Source of the DNA: Melampsora larici-populina 98AG31
Taxonomy: Eukaryota > Basidiomycota > Pucciniomycetes > Pucciniales > Melampsoraceae
Reading direction: 5' to 3'
Assembly (NCBI RefSeq): GCF_000204055.1
Contig: NW_006768821.1
Location: 279,186 to 343,185 of the forward strand
DNA length: 64,000 bases
The notes under the pieces: model-generated
Database searches by the model: none
Told to the model about the DNA's origin: nothing
What the model saw: the letters and a program-made list of their open reading frames with translations, nothing else
Program-made: the position numbers and the translations under genes
In this document: positions 1 through 10,779 of the stretch, piece after piece
How positions within the stretch are numbered: position 1 is the first letter of the stretch
Layout of the letters: each line of letters opens with the position of its first letter

Positions 1-590
1 CAAAAAGAAGGAATCATCACAGAAGATGATGAAGAAGGAGAAGATGAAGAATTGAATGGAATCAAATTGATTGAAAATTCTAATAAGAGTGAATTTAGTA
101 AAGTGATCATTACAGTTTTACCTGAATTTTATATTAAATATTGTCATGACTTGATTAAATTATTTGAAATTTTAAGAATACCTAAACTTTTATATTCCAA
201 TCTTTATCTTGAACTTTGTATGTTATCTGTAAGTAATGAAACTTTTTTACCTTTGATGATCTTATCCAATTTTCTTCCTTTGATTGATGGGGATCCTTTG
301 GTTTTTGTTTGATCGATGAATATCTCAAACCGACAATCAAAGAACAACAAGTATAATCTCATCTACAACTAATCATTTATCAAACTTTTCTAAAGCATTA
401 TCACATATAAATCCAAAACGACAATATTTACAAATTGAATACATTCAACTTTTAATTAAGAAGATAAAGTGATTGATTTAGGAACTTTTGGTTTTGAAAT
501 TGATGAAATTGATGAATTTTATTTTGCATTGATTCAAATTTTTTATGACAGATCTTTCTGGTTTCTTACTTGGTATGAACAATGATCAAG
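1..590 (+). pseudogene. Decayed 3' part of an unrecognised gene, cut by the window edge
   Basis: The frame is open from base 1, starting with an acidic Glu/Asp-rich stretch, and ends at a TGA at 310-312. It encodes a Leu/Ile-rich helical segment (PEFYIKYCHDLIKLFEILRI). Protein-like sequence continues downstream but jumps frame repeatedly: DEYLKPTIKEQQ at about 315-350, a Leu/Ile-rich stretch at about 365-470, and FGFEIDEIDEFYFALIQIFY at about 475-570. I could not join these with convincing introns, so accumulated indels are the simpler explanation. Missed introns remain possible. The family is not recognised. The start lies outside the window. Confidence 0.4.
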
Positions 591-1637
591 ATGAAGATGG
601 TGATGGTGATAAGATACTGGTAGATGGGTCTATTAAGAAACAAGTTCATTTTTGGTGACAGAATCAACAAGGCGGCGCCCGCCGCAGAGAATGCTAGTTG
701 ACTCATAGGTTCCCAGCTGCTCGCAATTTGAGAGTTTAGAATTCAAATCACTTCCATTCAGCTATGCACGATTTCATCATATCTTTAAATGATCTGATAG
801 AGCACTTCTTGGTCCTTTCTTACCAGAAGTCAATCCGGAAGTCGCAAAACAATCCTTGAAGTTTGGAAGACGTTATACATAGTCATCTAAAAGACAAGCA
901 GATGGACGCGAAAGAAACTCTCCAAGGAGTAGGCTCCGGTTTCTTCATTCAAGCTAGAGCGTTCTAATCTATCCTCAAAGTAAATTCCTTCATGCATTCC
1001 GCGCGTCTTTCTCCACATCATTTCAGGTGTCGCGCATTAGATATGCTGATTTACTGACTTTTGAGGATATCTGATAGCTATCTCTTTGACGCGTTGCCTC
1101 GTCCCCATGATTTATCTCAAAAGAAAGGTAAGCTTTCCAATTCCGGCGGAAATGCATTCTTCCTTCCTACTTGCGATGTTTGTAGTGGGCGAGGACAAGG
1201 GAAATATGCGTCAGTTAATGGTAGCAAAAGCAGCAGTAAAGTAGCTTGTCGCACCCTTTGGAGATAAGCTCTGACTATCGCTTTTGGAACTGATCACTGA
1301 CTTTTCATTTGAAAGCTCCCCCGTCTCTTCTGAGCCTCACAGAGGTGATCAAATCGAAAAAAGATCTGAAGCATGCCAAAGCCCAATAACTCGCTTCATC
1401 ACATTTACCTATCCTCTCAAGCTTTCTGGCCTCCGTCACACACCAACTTTTCGCAAATTTTGAATCGAACTCATACATCGAGAGAATGTTTAATGCATTA
1501 TTTTACTTTTCGCAATAGCTCATGCCTTCAATTCTAGAGCTCAGGATCTCATAAATTACGATTTTTTATCACAACACAAAAGCTCTCAGTAACATTTTAC
1601 AAGCTGAGATCTGCTGAGACTGATGGCTGACTACTCC
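591..1637. other. Intergenic stretch with no gene seen
   Basis: Only short, biased open frames occur here. A small GC-rich patch lies near 670-690. No RNA gene or repeat was recognised. Confidence 0.5.
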
Positions 1638-1645
1638 TATAAAAG
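1638..1645 (+). promoter_or_regulatory. TATA box of the Ser/Arg-rich gene
   Basis: TATAAAAG lies 133 bp before the ATG at 1778. That spacing suits a core promoter with a 5' leader of about 100 nt. Confidence 0.6.
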
Positions 1646-1777
1646 GAGGGAATTTCACCTGGCATCATTCTTTCCCATCCCAAAAACCAACACAATCAAA
1701 TCCTTCCAAACGACTGTTTACCACGCGACTCCAATAATATTTTACTGAAGAACTCCAATAACCTACACCTCAATAAC

Positions 1778-2770
1778 ATGTCTAACAGAGACTCACCAGA
1801 AATTCGAAAAACGAGATCAACCAGCTCGCGTGGACGTTGGTCTCTCAGTGGTTTATGGAATGGTGAAGGAGTTAACGGACCCTCGACGAATGGAAAAGGT
1901 CCGAATGTTCCAAAAAGATCCACTTCGCTTTCTTCAACCAATGGCCGACCCACATTACTCAGATCTCACTCATCAGGCATTTCAAGACCCGAATTAATTA
2001 AAAGGACTGCATCAGGGACTGGATTTACTTATCGTGACCCAGACTCATCAGATGAAGAAACCGATTACGTGCCAGATTACATCCCCCCAAGCTTACAGCG
2101 AAAGATGACTGCTAATTCAGGTTCTACTCGTGGAGATAATGGCAGCGTCAGACCACCATTGGAACGTACTCGATCTCTGACTCAACAAAATTTCCAAAAT
2201 AATCACAGGTCTAGCTCCGGTACGCACCTTTCGAGAACAAGATCCATCGATTCAAATTCCACTGTACTCGGACGTCCAAGTTCTTCATCTGGACTCTCAG
2301 ACTCTAGGCAAGATAGTGTAAGTAAACTTTATCAGAAATGGGAATTGGAGAGAAGAAGCAGAAGTCGATACAACTCACCCGATATCTCTAGGAGTTCCAG
2401 TAGAAATGGACTAAATCCGCCATCTGAATCATCTAGAAGTGTAAGCAGAGGCAGGTTGAATACTTCATCCAGGTCAGGAATTTCTTCTTATCGTGAAAGT
2501 TCCCTTGAGAGAGCTGAGATAAGGAAAAGGCAAACGGAGGAATTAAGGATCGCTACTCGTGAAGACATGGAAAAAGCTTTTGGTAAATTTAGAATAAACC
2601 CAAGACTCAAAGATTTTGTCGGTAGGCAAAGTCCAAATCCTTCTAGAGTCGCAAGTCCTTTAGGGTTCCAACGTTCTAATTCTCGTAGCAATAACTTACA
2701 GTCTGATAATTTAAATGGTCTACCTTCAATTACCGAATCTTCTCCTATAAAACCTAGCTTTCCAAATTGA
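1778..2770 (+). CDS. Ser/Arg-rich low-complexity protein, unknown function
   Basis: This is a single uninterrupted ATG-to-TGA frame of 330 aa, preceded by a TATA box and a pyrimidine-rich leader. The protein is dominated by Ser, Arg, Asn and Pro and has many RSxS-type patches, as in intrinsically disordered, phosphorylated proteins. An acidic, aromatic segment near residue 90 (DSSDEETDYVPDYIPPSLQR) interrupts the disorder. Around residues 245-290 a charged stretch (ERAEIRKRQTEELRIATRED) is predicted by eye to be helical and is followed by a basic segment. No catalytic domain, signal peptide or membrane span is visible. A cytoskeletal, nuclear or RNA-associated scaffold role would fit the composition, but that is a guess. 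An AT-rich stretch with AATAAAA-like signals follows near 2847. Confidence 0.65.
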   Translation: MSNRDSPEIRKTRSTSSRGRWSLSGLWNGEGVNGPSTNGKGPNVPKRSTSLSSTNGRPTLLRSHSSGISRPELIKRTASGTGFTYRDPDSSDEETDYVPDYIPPSLQRKMTANSGSTRGDNGSVRPPLERTRSLTQQNFQNNHRSSSGTHLSRTRSIDSNSTVLGRPSSSSGLSDSRQDSVSKLYQKWELERRSRSRYNSPDISRSSSRNGLNPPSESSRSVSRGRLNTSSRSGISSYRESSLERAEIRKRQTEELRIATREDMEKAFGKFRINPRLKDFVGRQSPNPSRVASPLGFQRSNSRSNNLQSDNLNGLPSITESSPIKPSFPN

Positions 2771-3660
2771 CCATTCTTCTATTAACTCTGTTTCCTTGAT
2801 CCTTTCTTGTATCTAACTTTTTATTTGAGATTCATTTTTGATTGAAAAAATAAAATAAAATAATTGTTGATCGATTTTTTAGAATGCCTGAATTGTGAGA
2901 GAGACCAAAGAAAATGACATCATACATAATGTCGAATTCAAAGAATGAAGAAACAAGTTAACATGAACATTCATGTGGGATCAGACTTGAAGGATATCAT
3001 TTTCATGTGCAGCCCACATTGTCATTGCTGGTGTTTGTTGATCTCAGATCTTCAATAGGTTTCCTAAAGATCTCTTTGATACTCTGACAAATTAACCCGA
3101 GTTGCTTGGGTCTCGAAAATTTCCTTTAGGGTACGTAACACTTGCTTGACTCATATCTAATAATGAAATATGCTCTATGTAAGACTGGATATTCATAGAT
3201 TGGGTGAGAATTCTGATGACACATGTGAAGCCCGATATTTCAACAGCTCAGCCTCTCTCGAGAAGTTTGAGTAGAATCAGACTCATATCAATGTGTTTGT
3301 TTGGCCTTTACTTGTCAAGAAGAGAATATCAACTCTCTTTGAGGTAGGCAAGGAGACACTACCTGGAAATGATCTATGATAAAATTGAACGTGAAGTAGC
3401 AATAGATTGAATGACCCATTCGAGATATTCAGAAGCTCAAGTAGTAAATAGTACAAGATGCCCAGAGAACCCCCGACGCCAGCGGCGCAAAAATGCGCTG
3501 CGCCGGTGGTGAGACTTCTGAGGAGTGCGCTGCGTACATAAAAGGGCAGGGAAGCTCAGCGCAGGGGCTAGCTTATCACAAGCCCCACCAACCACAGAGA
3601 CGTCGCCCAGAGCCTGCGGAGGGGGGGCTTGTGACTTGATTGTATTTCAAAGCCTGATAG
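2771..3660. other. Intergenic stretch with no gene seen
   Basis: It holds AT-rich 3'-end sequence of the preceding gene and then unremarkable DNA, with a short GC-rich patch at about 3470-3510. No open frame looks like protein. Confidence 0.5.
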
Positions 3661-4423
3661 TACAGTCAACTCCCTCCAAACCCATACCATTCTATGGAAG
3701 CCTAAAACTATGGGTTTTATGGGTGTATGGTTTTGGAGGATCTCCCTCATAGCCCATAGATTAAGGTTTGGCAGGCAAAGTGTGGGTGAAGAGGGAGATA
3801 AAAAAATTAACAGGCCAATCAAAAAAATCATTTCTTCATATTCAACTTGGAATAGATTGCAGCAAAGTGGCACACAGTCTTAGATGATTGCAACCATTCC
3901 GTTTGTACTTGAATTTCCCAACCAAAAGTTCAAGTCTCTTCAGCTCATCATTGTTGAGTTGACTGGCAGCCTTAGCCGCATTTTATTATGCTATGATCTT
4001 CCCCAAAACAACTCTTTACCTTTCCAGTACAGTCTATGAGCCTTGTATCTGTCTACAACAATTTCTTCCCTCCACTGATAGGTTGCTTGAGAGGCTTGAA
4101 TCTTTTGTTATTCTCTGTTTGTAGGGCATTGAAACCTGTTTTGATATCTGACATGCTGAATTGCAAAAGGTCTTTTGGAAGCATTTTGAGACTGGCTATG
4201 CTGAAAAATACACAAGGATGCAGGTTTTTTTCAAGCTGTGGCAAATTTTGGTTATGGCTTTTGACCTAGGTTTACTGCAAAAAACCTATGGGTCATGGGA
4301 ATAGTGCGAGGTATGGGTTTTGGGCCACTTTTCCCTGCCCATAAATTTTATGGACCCAAATTTCTATGGGTTAGCTGGAAGTATGGGATTAGAGGGATAT
4401 GGATTTCAAGGGAGTCGACTGTA
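3661..4423. mobile_element. Non-autonomous Tc1/mariner-like element with TA-flanked inverted ends
   Basis: The left end reads TACAGTCAACTCCCT (3661-3675). The right end (4409-4423) is its inverted complement with one mismatch, AGGGAGTCGACTGTA. TA sits at both outer edges, as expected for a Tc1/mariner/Fot1-type target duplication. The subterminal DNA on both sides carries repeated CCCATA/TATGGG words in inverted orientation. No transposase frame is present in the 763 bp, so the element would depend on a transposase elsewhere. Family assignment rests only on the ends. Confidence 0.7.
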
Positions 4424-6190
4424 TTTCTGCTTTGGCAGTAACTATCTCTAAACATTGATTTCACCATCTCACACAATCCAGAACTTTGAGGTGCTCTTAT
4501 GAAATATGGTGGGCAAATGTTTGCAGTTCTTTTGCCTCTTCAAAATCACCTGAACTGCTCCAGAACCCCAGAATCAAGCAAATTCATTATTTGATAAATC
4601 AGGATATCCACACACAAATCTGTGGCAACTACATATACATACATAGTCATGTGGGTCAAATTAGTTCATGAGATCCAATTGTCTATGCAGTCATGCAATC
4701 AGAACATCCAACAGTTACATTGGTTTGGATTCATTTTAAAGCTACAACTTTCTATAATGATGGAAGATATGTCAGAGATTGTATGTAGAAGATAAAGGAG
4801 AACAATCTGGATCCTTCAAGATTTTTGAGGCTAATAGTGGGTGTTGATGTTCAAGGCAGATGGAATCCAAAAAGCCAAAAACTGTAATTTTGCACTCTCA
4901 TCACATGTGAATTTGTGTTGACTTAAGTCATAAGTCCCTCCTCCGCAGGCTCCAGAGGATGTCTACACTTTTAGAAGGGACTTATTTATGTTGGGCACAG
5001 GGGTGATATTTGGGGGGAGAAAACAGCTGGCACCAGCAGAAAACTGGGCTACACTGGAGTGTGATTTTGTGCAGTGGCTAAAATGTGGCCAGGCCCCTGC
5101 GGTGCAAAACCAAAACTTAACAAAGTCCCTTGCCAAAGGCCCAAGGCTTGAGCAAGGCACTTACCACCCAAAACAGATTCCTTGCCTGAGAAGTAGCCTG
5201 TATTGGCTCCAATATTGCTACTCAAATATTCCCATTTCTTATAAATAAACAGGGCTTGAAGCAAAACTACAGGAGGATGAAAGATATCCGTTATGTACAA
5301 TACAACTGCAAGTACCGCCAGATCTTGGTTGGAACAACTGTCAGTGAGTGATAAACAATGAGTCCTTTTTATCTTTTCCAGAGTGGTGATTCCGCTCAGA
5401 GCCTGTAATTCTCAGAAAGAGGTGAAAATGATTGATCTTTAATCACTCAAAAGTATAATTTCCCAGAAATACATGGAGGAGGTTAAAATTGGGGCATATG
5501 TAAAAAAATCTTGCTGTCATCTTGTTCTCTGGCCCTGGCTTGGGCAATCCCTTTTTATTTCAAAGCTTGGGACAGATGCTTAATAACATCAATTTTTCGA
5601 AAAAATGTCTCAACAAGCCCTTTACCCTTGCCTCCACAAAGATCTTTTGGACGGCCTTGGCCCTGAGTGGCCTTGGAACAGGGCCTTTTCGTCGCTATCA
5701 TCAGGTTGGGCTTTAGGCGCCGGGCTTGGCCTCGACCTACCCTGGAGAATCCTCACCAGACCCCGCCGGCTAGGGCCAGGGCCGGGTCATAGCCCTAGTC
5801 TACTGTAGACCAAATCAGTCATCCAAAATCAAGGCGATTCTATCAAGATATTTAGGATATATGAAGTTCTACATTGGTCTTCGTCAACCACAAGTTTACA
5901 ACATTCAAGGGATCAATCGCATAAATACAATCAAGAACATCATCATCCCAGTTTTTACAAGTTTCAAAAATACAACAAACGACAAACACAGGTCAAGACA
6001 TCAGCAAAGGTTTTCTACAATCTTGATTTGTAAGTTTCGTAATCATTTCCGAAAGTCTAGATCAGAGAAACATATATTTTAGGCTTGTTTTTTTGAAGGT
6101 TGAGTCTCTTGTTTAGTAACAACGACTTCTGAGAGATTGATATAGGTAAAATGAAATAAAACAAAGAAACAAGGTTTTCAGATTTCGATT
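4424..6190. other. Intergenic stretch with a GC-rich patch
   Basis: No supported gene was found. A GC-rich block at about 5650-5805 (many CCTGG/GGCC words) stands out from the AT-rich surroundings and may be an old transposon fragment. Confidence 0.4.
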
Positions 6191-6601
6191 CTACTCTTGA
6201 TGATCAACGTTATCAACTTCAAGAGAGTCATTCTGAAACGTACTAATTGATTGAGCAGAATTTGTAGGAGACGCACTAAAAGCACGTTGTTGTCTGGCTT
6301 CTTCAATTCCTTCTTTGATCCTGAGTAAATTTTTTGAATCAAAAGAGATTGATGAGAAAACCGTTCAAGAACTCAAGAAAGAATTAATATGATTTCAAAA
6401 CTCAACTGGGTTTGAGCATTACCCTTGTTTGATTTACCAGATCCGTCTTTTTTGGTACGACTTGGATCTGGAGCGTTCAAGACTATAGACGATTTAGGCT
6501 CATTTTGGTTGGCTTTGTGACTGGTTTTTTGGGAGAGGTATATTAACTCAGAACACAAGATGATAGGTGGATTTCATTCAAGAGTCTCACCTTCGAGTCA
6601 T
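6191..6601 (-). CDS. Small basic protein resembling the STF2 family (tentative)
   Basis: A TATA box at 6747-6754 lies about 146 bp upstream of the ATG at 6601-6599. The first exon encodes only MTR plus a partial codon. It splices from a GTGAGA donor to a CCAG acceptor near 6515 and gives MTRSHKANQNEPKSS, followed by DPSRTKKDGSGKSNKGN. A short MTR start and a central KK-D/E-G-x-GK-N motif resemble the fungal STF2/ATPase-stabilising small hydrophilic proteins, but the match is weak. A second intron follows. The last exon is hard to join in frame; its likely ending is RQQRAFSASPTNSAQS and then an acidic tail before the TAG at 6193-6191. The exon 2/3 junction is unresolved. Confidence 0.4.
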
Positions 6602-6746
6602 GGTATTAAATCCAAAGGGGTTTGAAAAGTTTTGGAATCTCGTTGAAAGGTAGATAAGAAGACAATTGTGGTTTGTGTAATCTGGATTTGATAGCGATGA
6701 GAAAGTGGTAAGAGATGAACGAATCTGAAAGTAGAACTTGAGTGGT

Positions 6747-6754
6747 TTTTATAG
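6747..6754 (-). promoter_or_regulatory. TATA box of the STF2-like gene
   Basis: TATAAAAA on the minus strand, about 146 bp upstream of the proposed ATG, is followed by a pyrimidine-rich leader. Confidence 0.5.
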
Positions 6755-8928
6755 GTTGCAGTCATCAAAAGTTATTATTTTCGACAAGTCATCATCCTTG
6801 ATCAAGATTAGGTCAGCAGGTTGATGATAAGATATCACTTGATCGATGGAGGTATCAAAATGACATCATTTCATGTCAAACTATCTTTAGTATCTTCCCT
6901 TGATGATCAAGTTTTCCTCAGCTAAGGTCGAATCACGCCATCGTTAAAAAGATGATCACACTTCTGAGATTAGAAGCTTTGCCCATACATGACCTACTCG
7001 TGATCTCAATGCTCCCATAATTTCCGATCCACTCTGCTCTTTTCATGTGGGCAATGTACCCAACCAAGTTCACACCTGCATACTTGACGACAGTCTAGAT
7101 GCCAAACGAGAAGACTGTCTTAACAAGTAATCATGCTCAACACTGCATTCATAGATTGATAAATTATTTGTCTTGAAACTGATTATGGTCATGGGAGCTC
7201 TCAATACTTCCCGTTGTTCCATTCGATGATTCGAGGCATCCCGCAGAAATGCCGACTTAGGATTAGTGATAAGCTTACCTGGCGGTGGTCGTTTGATGAA
7301 AGCATAAGCACAGAAGAGTCGATATTTGAAAGGTTGAGGAGTACAGAACGATCGCATGATCGTCAAATTGAACCTGTGAGGTCAGGTTATTAGCCTTACA
7401 AAGTTATAACACACTGATCGAAGAGAAACGAAACGACCTGATGAAAGAAGATTGTAAAGTAAACAAGTTTTGTGTTCGATAAAGAAAAAGAACAATATCA
7501 AAGAGAAATAAAACAGCCTTTATATGGTGAACAACAACTTGTGACGCCATCTCTAGACACAGGTCGTATGACACGAGAATAGGAAATTCAGATGAGCATG
7601 ACAGCAAATCACTGACAGCAGTTTCGAGAAAAAATGTCACCCTCCTTGTATTTTTTTCTAGATAATGACGTAGATTCTACGAGCAGTTGCAGTCAACTTA
7701 TGAGTGCAAAGTTCATGATGTGCTTCAGACAACATCAAAGTTTATTGTATAGGTACACCTTTCAAGTCACCTCTCGGCTCGTCTTCACCAGCCCTGCAAT
7801 TATCCAAGTGGATGAAACTCATCTGTTGAGCTGGGATGTGAAGTCTGACCAGAGGGATTGGAACTTGAAGTAAGCTAGGAATGAAGCTTTTCCTGCCTGG
7901 GTGCAGGATCAGCATTGTGATGCTGACCTTTGAAAAGGTTGTGTGTTTCAGATACAAAGAAAACAACAATTTGATCTTTTACAAACTTTGCACTCTTGAG
8001 TAAGTAGTGCAACCTTGATAAAAAAAGCAAAATTCAGAGAGGATGGCATTTTTTCTCTGTATGAGAATCTCAATTTGTCAGATTTGCTTACTCACAACAA
8101 AGCCAAAGAAACACAAGAATTGAAGTGTTGAAATAAAACACTTCAAGACATTTCCAGGGAGATCCAGAATCCTACTCCAATCAACAAAAATACTAACCAA
8201 ACAAGTAAATAGTACAGAGACCAGTATACCATGATAAATTCTGCCATCTAGTCGTTGGAGTTGTCTTAGCACTTTGCACAATATTGGGCATGATTTGTCC
8301 AAATCCTGTGCCCGTGGAATTTCCAGCAGTAGATCAAAAGATGTGAGTTGACACACAAGGATCCAGATCTAAGAACAGCTTGAATTGCTATGCTAGGTGC
8401 AGTGCTCCCTAGGAAAGGCAAGAGATATGGGCTACATGAGAAATTTTGAGATTGAATAGATGAATTGCTTATTGTGTCTGGTGTTCCTCCTCTGATTCAG
8501 AGCCTAGTGATACTTGCATCACTTCCTTGTGCTGAATCAAGCTGATTGGGGTTGGGGGTTGGTGTGTCCACCACCCCTTGGAGGCCAAAGTCCCATGCAA
8601 ACACCATGGGCCTAAACCAAGACAATTAGAGAGAGAGAGAGGACAATAGGAGGGAGAAGCTGAGAGATCAGACAAGCTGAAAAATTGTGAAAAAAATAGG
8701 ATAATGACAAGTGGGAATTCAAAGGGGTGCTTGCACAGTCACAAAACTTGATTTTTAGAAAAACATTTGTACAAGGTCAGATTCCCCTGTCTACAAAAAT
8801 GATGGCATGGACCTACATCCTGCTGGAATTCTGCTACTTTGGTATCATCACCTCAGCAATTGACACATTTGACTTACATCATGACAGCATATTTATGTGT
8901 TTGCAACTTGCAGTTCTATTAAAGTGAA
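6755..8928. other. Intergenic stretch with no gene seen
   Basis: Several short open frames occur on both strands, but none shows protein-like composition, splice structure or family motifs. Apart from a small GA-rich run near 8630-8645, no repeat stands out. Confidence 0.45.
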
Positions 8929-9427
8929 TAGGGGTTGGGCGAAAAACTGACCAACCGGTTTTGCGCCCTTGAGAATTAAATCGAAAACAGCCGAAGATGG
9001 CCAAAATCAACTGGGGGCAGGTGTCACAGACCCGTTGCTGTGCCGGGTTACCCAAAGAGACCCAAATTCAGCCTTTGGGTGTGATTTTTCTTCTCCAGCC
9101 CCACCGATAGCTCAGCTTGAAGAATTCGGGCAAGATTTTGCACCTTTCACGGATCTGTAAAAGGTGCAAAAAGGGCGTTTGCGAGGCTTGAGGCGCCGCA
9201 AATTGCTTTCCCTGTAAGAGCTTTTGAACGGTTGAAGCGGTGGTGTGATCACAAAACCAACCATACCGGTCAACATTTTTGCAAAGCAAAAAGTTGGATA
9301 AAAAGGTTTGTTGGTTTTGTGTGGCTTTGATATTGATTTCGAGCCATCTCTTAAGCGTTCCCAAAGATTTGAACTGCAATTGAACAGGGTTTGGAAACTG
9401 GTTGGTCGGTTTTTCGCCCAACCCCTA
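8929..9427. mobile_element. 499-bp MITE with roughly 32-bp inverted ends and TA flanks
   Basis: The left end begins TAGGGGTTGGGCGAAAAAC. The right end (about 9396-9427) is its inverted complement over about 32 bp with two mismatches. TA sits at both outer borders. No transposase is encoded. The second half holds fragmentary open frames on both strands that look like chance. It lies 23 bp from the next element at 9451. Confidence 0.75.
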
Positions 9428-9450
9428 ATAGCTGACTCTATACCACTGGG

Positions 9451-10731
9451 AGCAACACCCAAACCCCGCCGCAGCGCGGCGGATTTTTGGTCCACGGAGG
9501 CAGCGGTGCGATCGACCCCAGTTTTACGGGGACCTCACCGCAGCGCTGCCGCAGTGAGAAAAAATCTCAAGGGGACCGCGGCGCGCTTGAGACCATCGCA
9601 GCGCGCCGCAGACTGGGGTTTTATTTCCCTAAATTTGAAAAAATGAGATTAATGCCAAAAAGAAAAAGACCTGCTTGAAAACCCTCAATCTGACAAAGTT
9701 GATCGAGAGACGACAACAGAATAGAAAAATGCTATTCATGATAGTAAGCGACCCTCTGTTGACGGTTAAGAACCTTTGACCTTTGTTGACTGATTTTGAT
9801 GCGAATTTCTATGACCTTTAGCTTGTGTGATACATCGGTTTTTTGATACCAGCAGTACTCAGCTATCTTTCTTTGGACACTTTCAACTCGTATCCGGTTT
9901 GGCTCCTGATTCACTCACTGCTTTGTTATGAAATTCACATCTTTCAGTCTTGTATCGGCACCCGGTCATCTCACCTGCGCCACCTGCTCCTCTTCACCCT
10001 CCTCTACCGCCTCCACCCGACCAAATGGACCCCAATTACTCCCATGAGACAATGCTGGAGGGTCATGCAATCTCTCAAAGTCTCGCGCAGGCTGAACTAG
10101 AGGATCGATCCCTACATACATTCAATAAAGATGAATGTGGAGTACCTAAACTCTTCAGTCTGGTAACGGATATGGCGTTTCTGAATGAGCGCCATATTGT
10201 TTGGGAAAGCTTAGAGGATGTTGAGGGTGGTATGAGTGAGTTTTATGATGAGAATCAACTACAAGTCGCCTCAAAGCCCCAGCTTCACGTCAAACAGGTC
10301 AACATGCTGCCAGCGGTCCGCCGCGCAGAATTTCTGTCCCACCGCACGACACGACAGAGCCCAATCAGCTCAACAACGAGTGCCTCTTTTACTATAGCCC
10401 ACACGTCCTGTCGGAGGTTTCAAGTTTGGTATTTTGTACCTTTAGATAACCTCTGTGAAAACACGAGTTGTGACTGTTCATCTGAAGTTTGAACTAACAA
10501 TTGGACGTGTCAGGGGTTGAATATGTACAGTCTAGGCTATATGAGCCAAACTGGGCCCCTGGGTCCCCCCTGGGGTACCTTCAATGGGGCAGCGGCGGGT
10601 TGGACCTCAGTAAAAACTGGGCCCCGGCGCGGTTTTATCCCAGTGAGCGTTCAGTAGACTGAGGACGCGGCGGGACCCCCGCGCTGCCGCAGCGCTGCCC
10701 CAGTTTTCCGCGGCGGGGTTTGGGTGTTGCT
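9451..10731. mobile_element. GC-rich 1.28-kb element with exact 22-bp inverted ends and GGG flanks
   Basis: AGCAACACCCAAACCCCGCC plus GC (9451-9472) and the segment at 10710-10731 are exact inverted complements. GGG lies directly outside both ends (9448-9450 and 10732-10734) and could be a 3-bp target duplication. The outer 150-200 bp on each side is very GC-rich, with repeated CCGCAGCGC-type words, while the centre is AT-richer. The centre contains a short open frame at 9950-10492 with a Pro-rich start and a stretch MLEGHAISQSLAQAELEDRS. No transposase motif is visible. The superfamily is unclear. Confidence 0.7.
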
Positions 10732-10779
10732 GGGAGTGCAGGCATCAATCAACCAAAGCTACTTAATCATTTGGGCTGT

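Noticed and set aside
9950..10492. 180-codon frame inside the GC-rich element as a real gene
   Set aside because: Pro-rich low-complexity start, no motif, and two overlapping frames are equally open; kept only as a note on the element.
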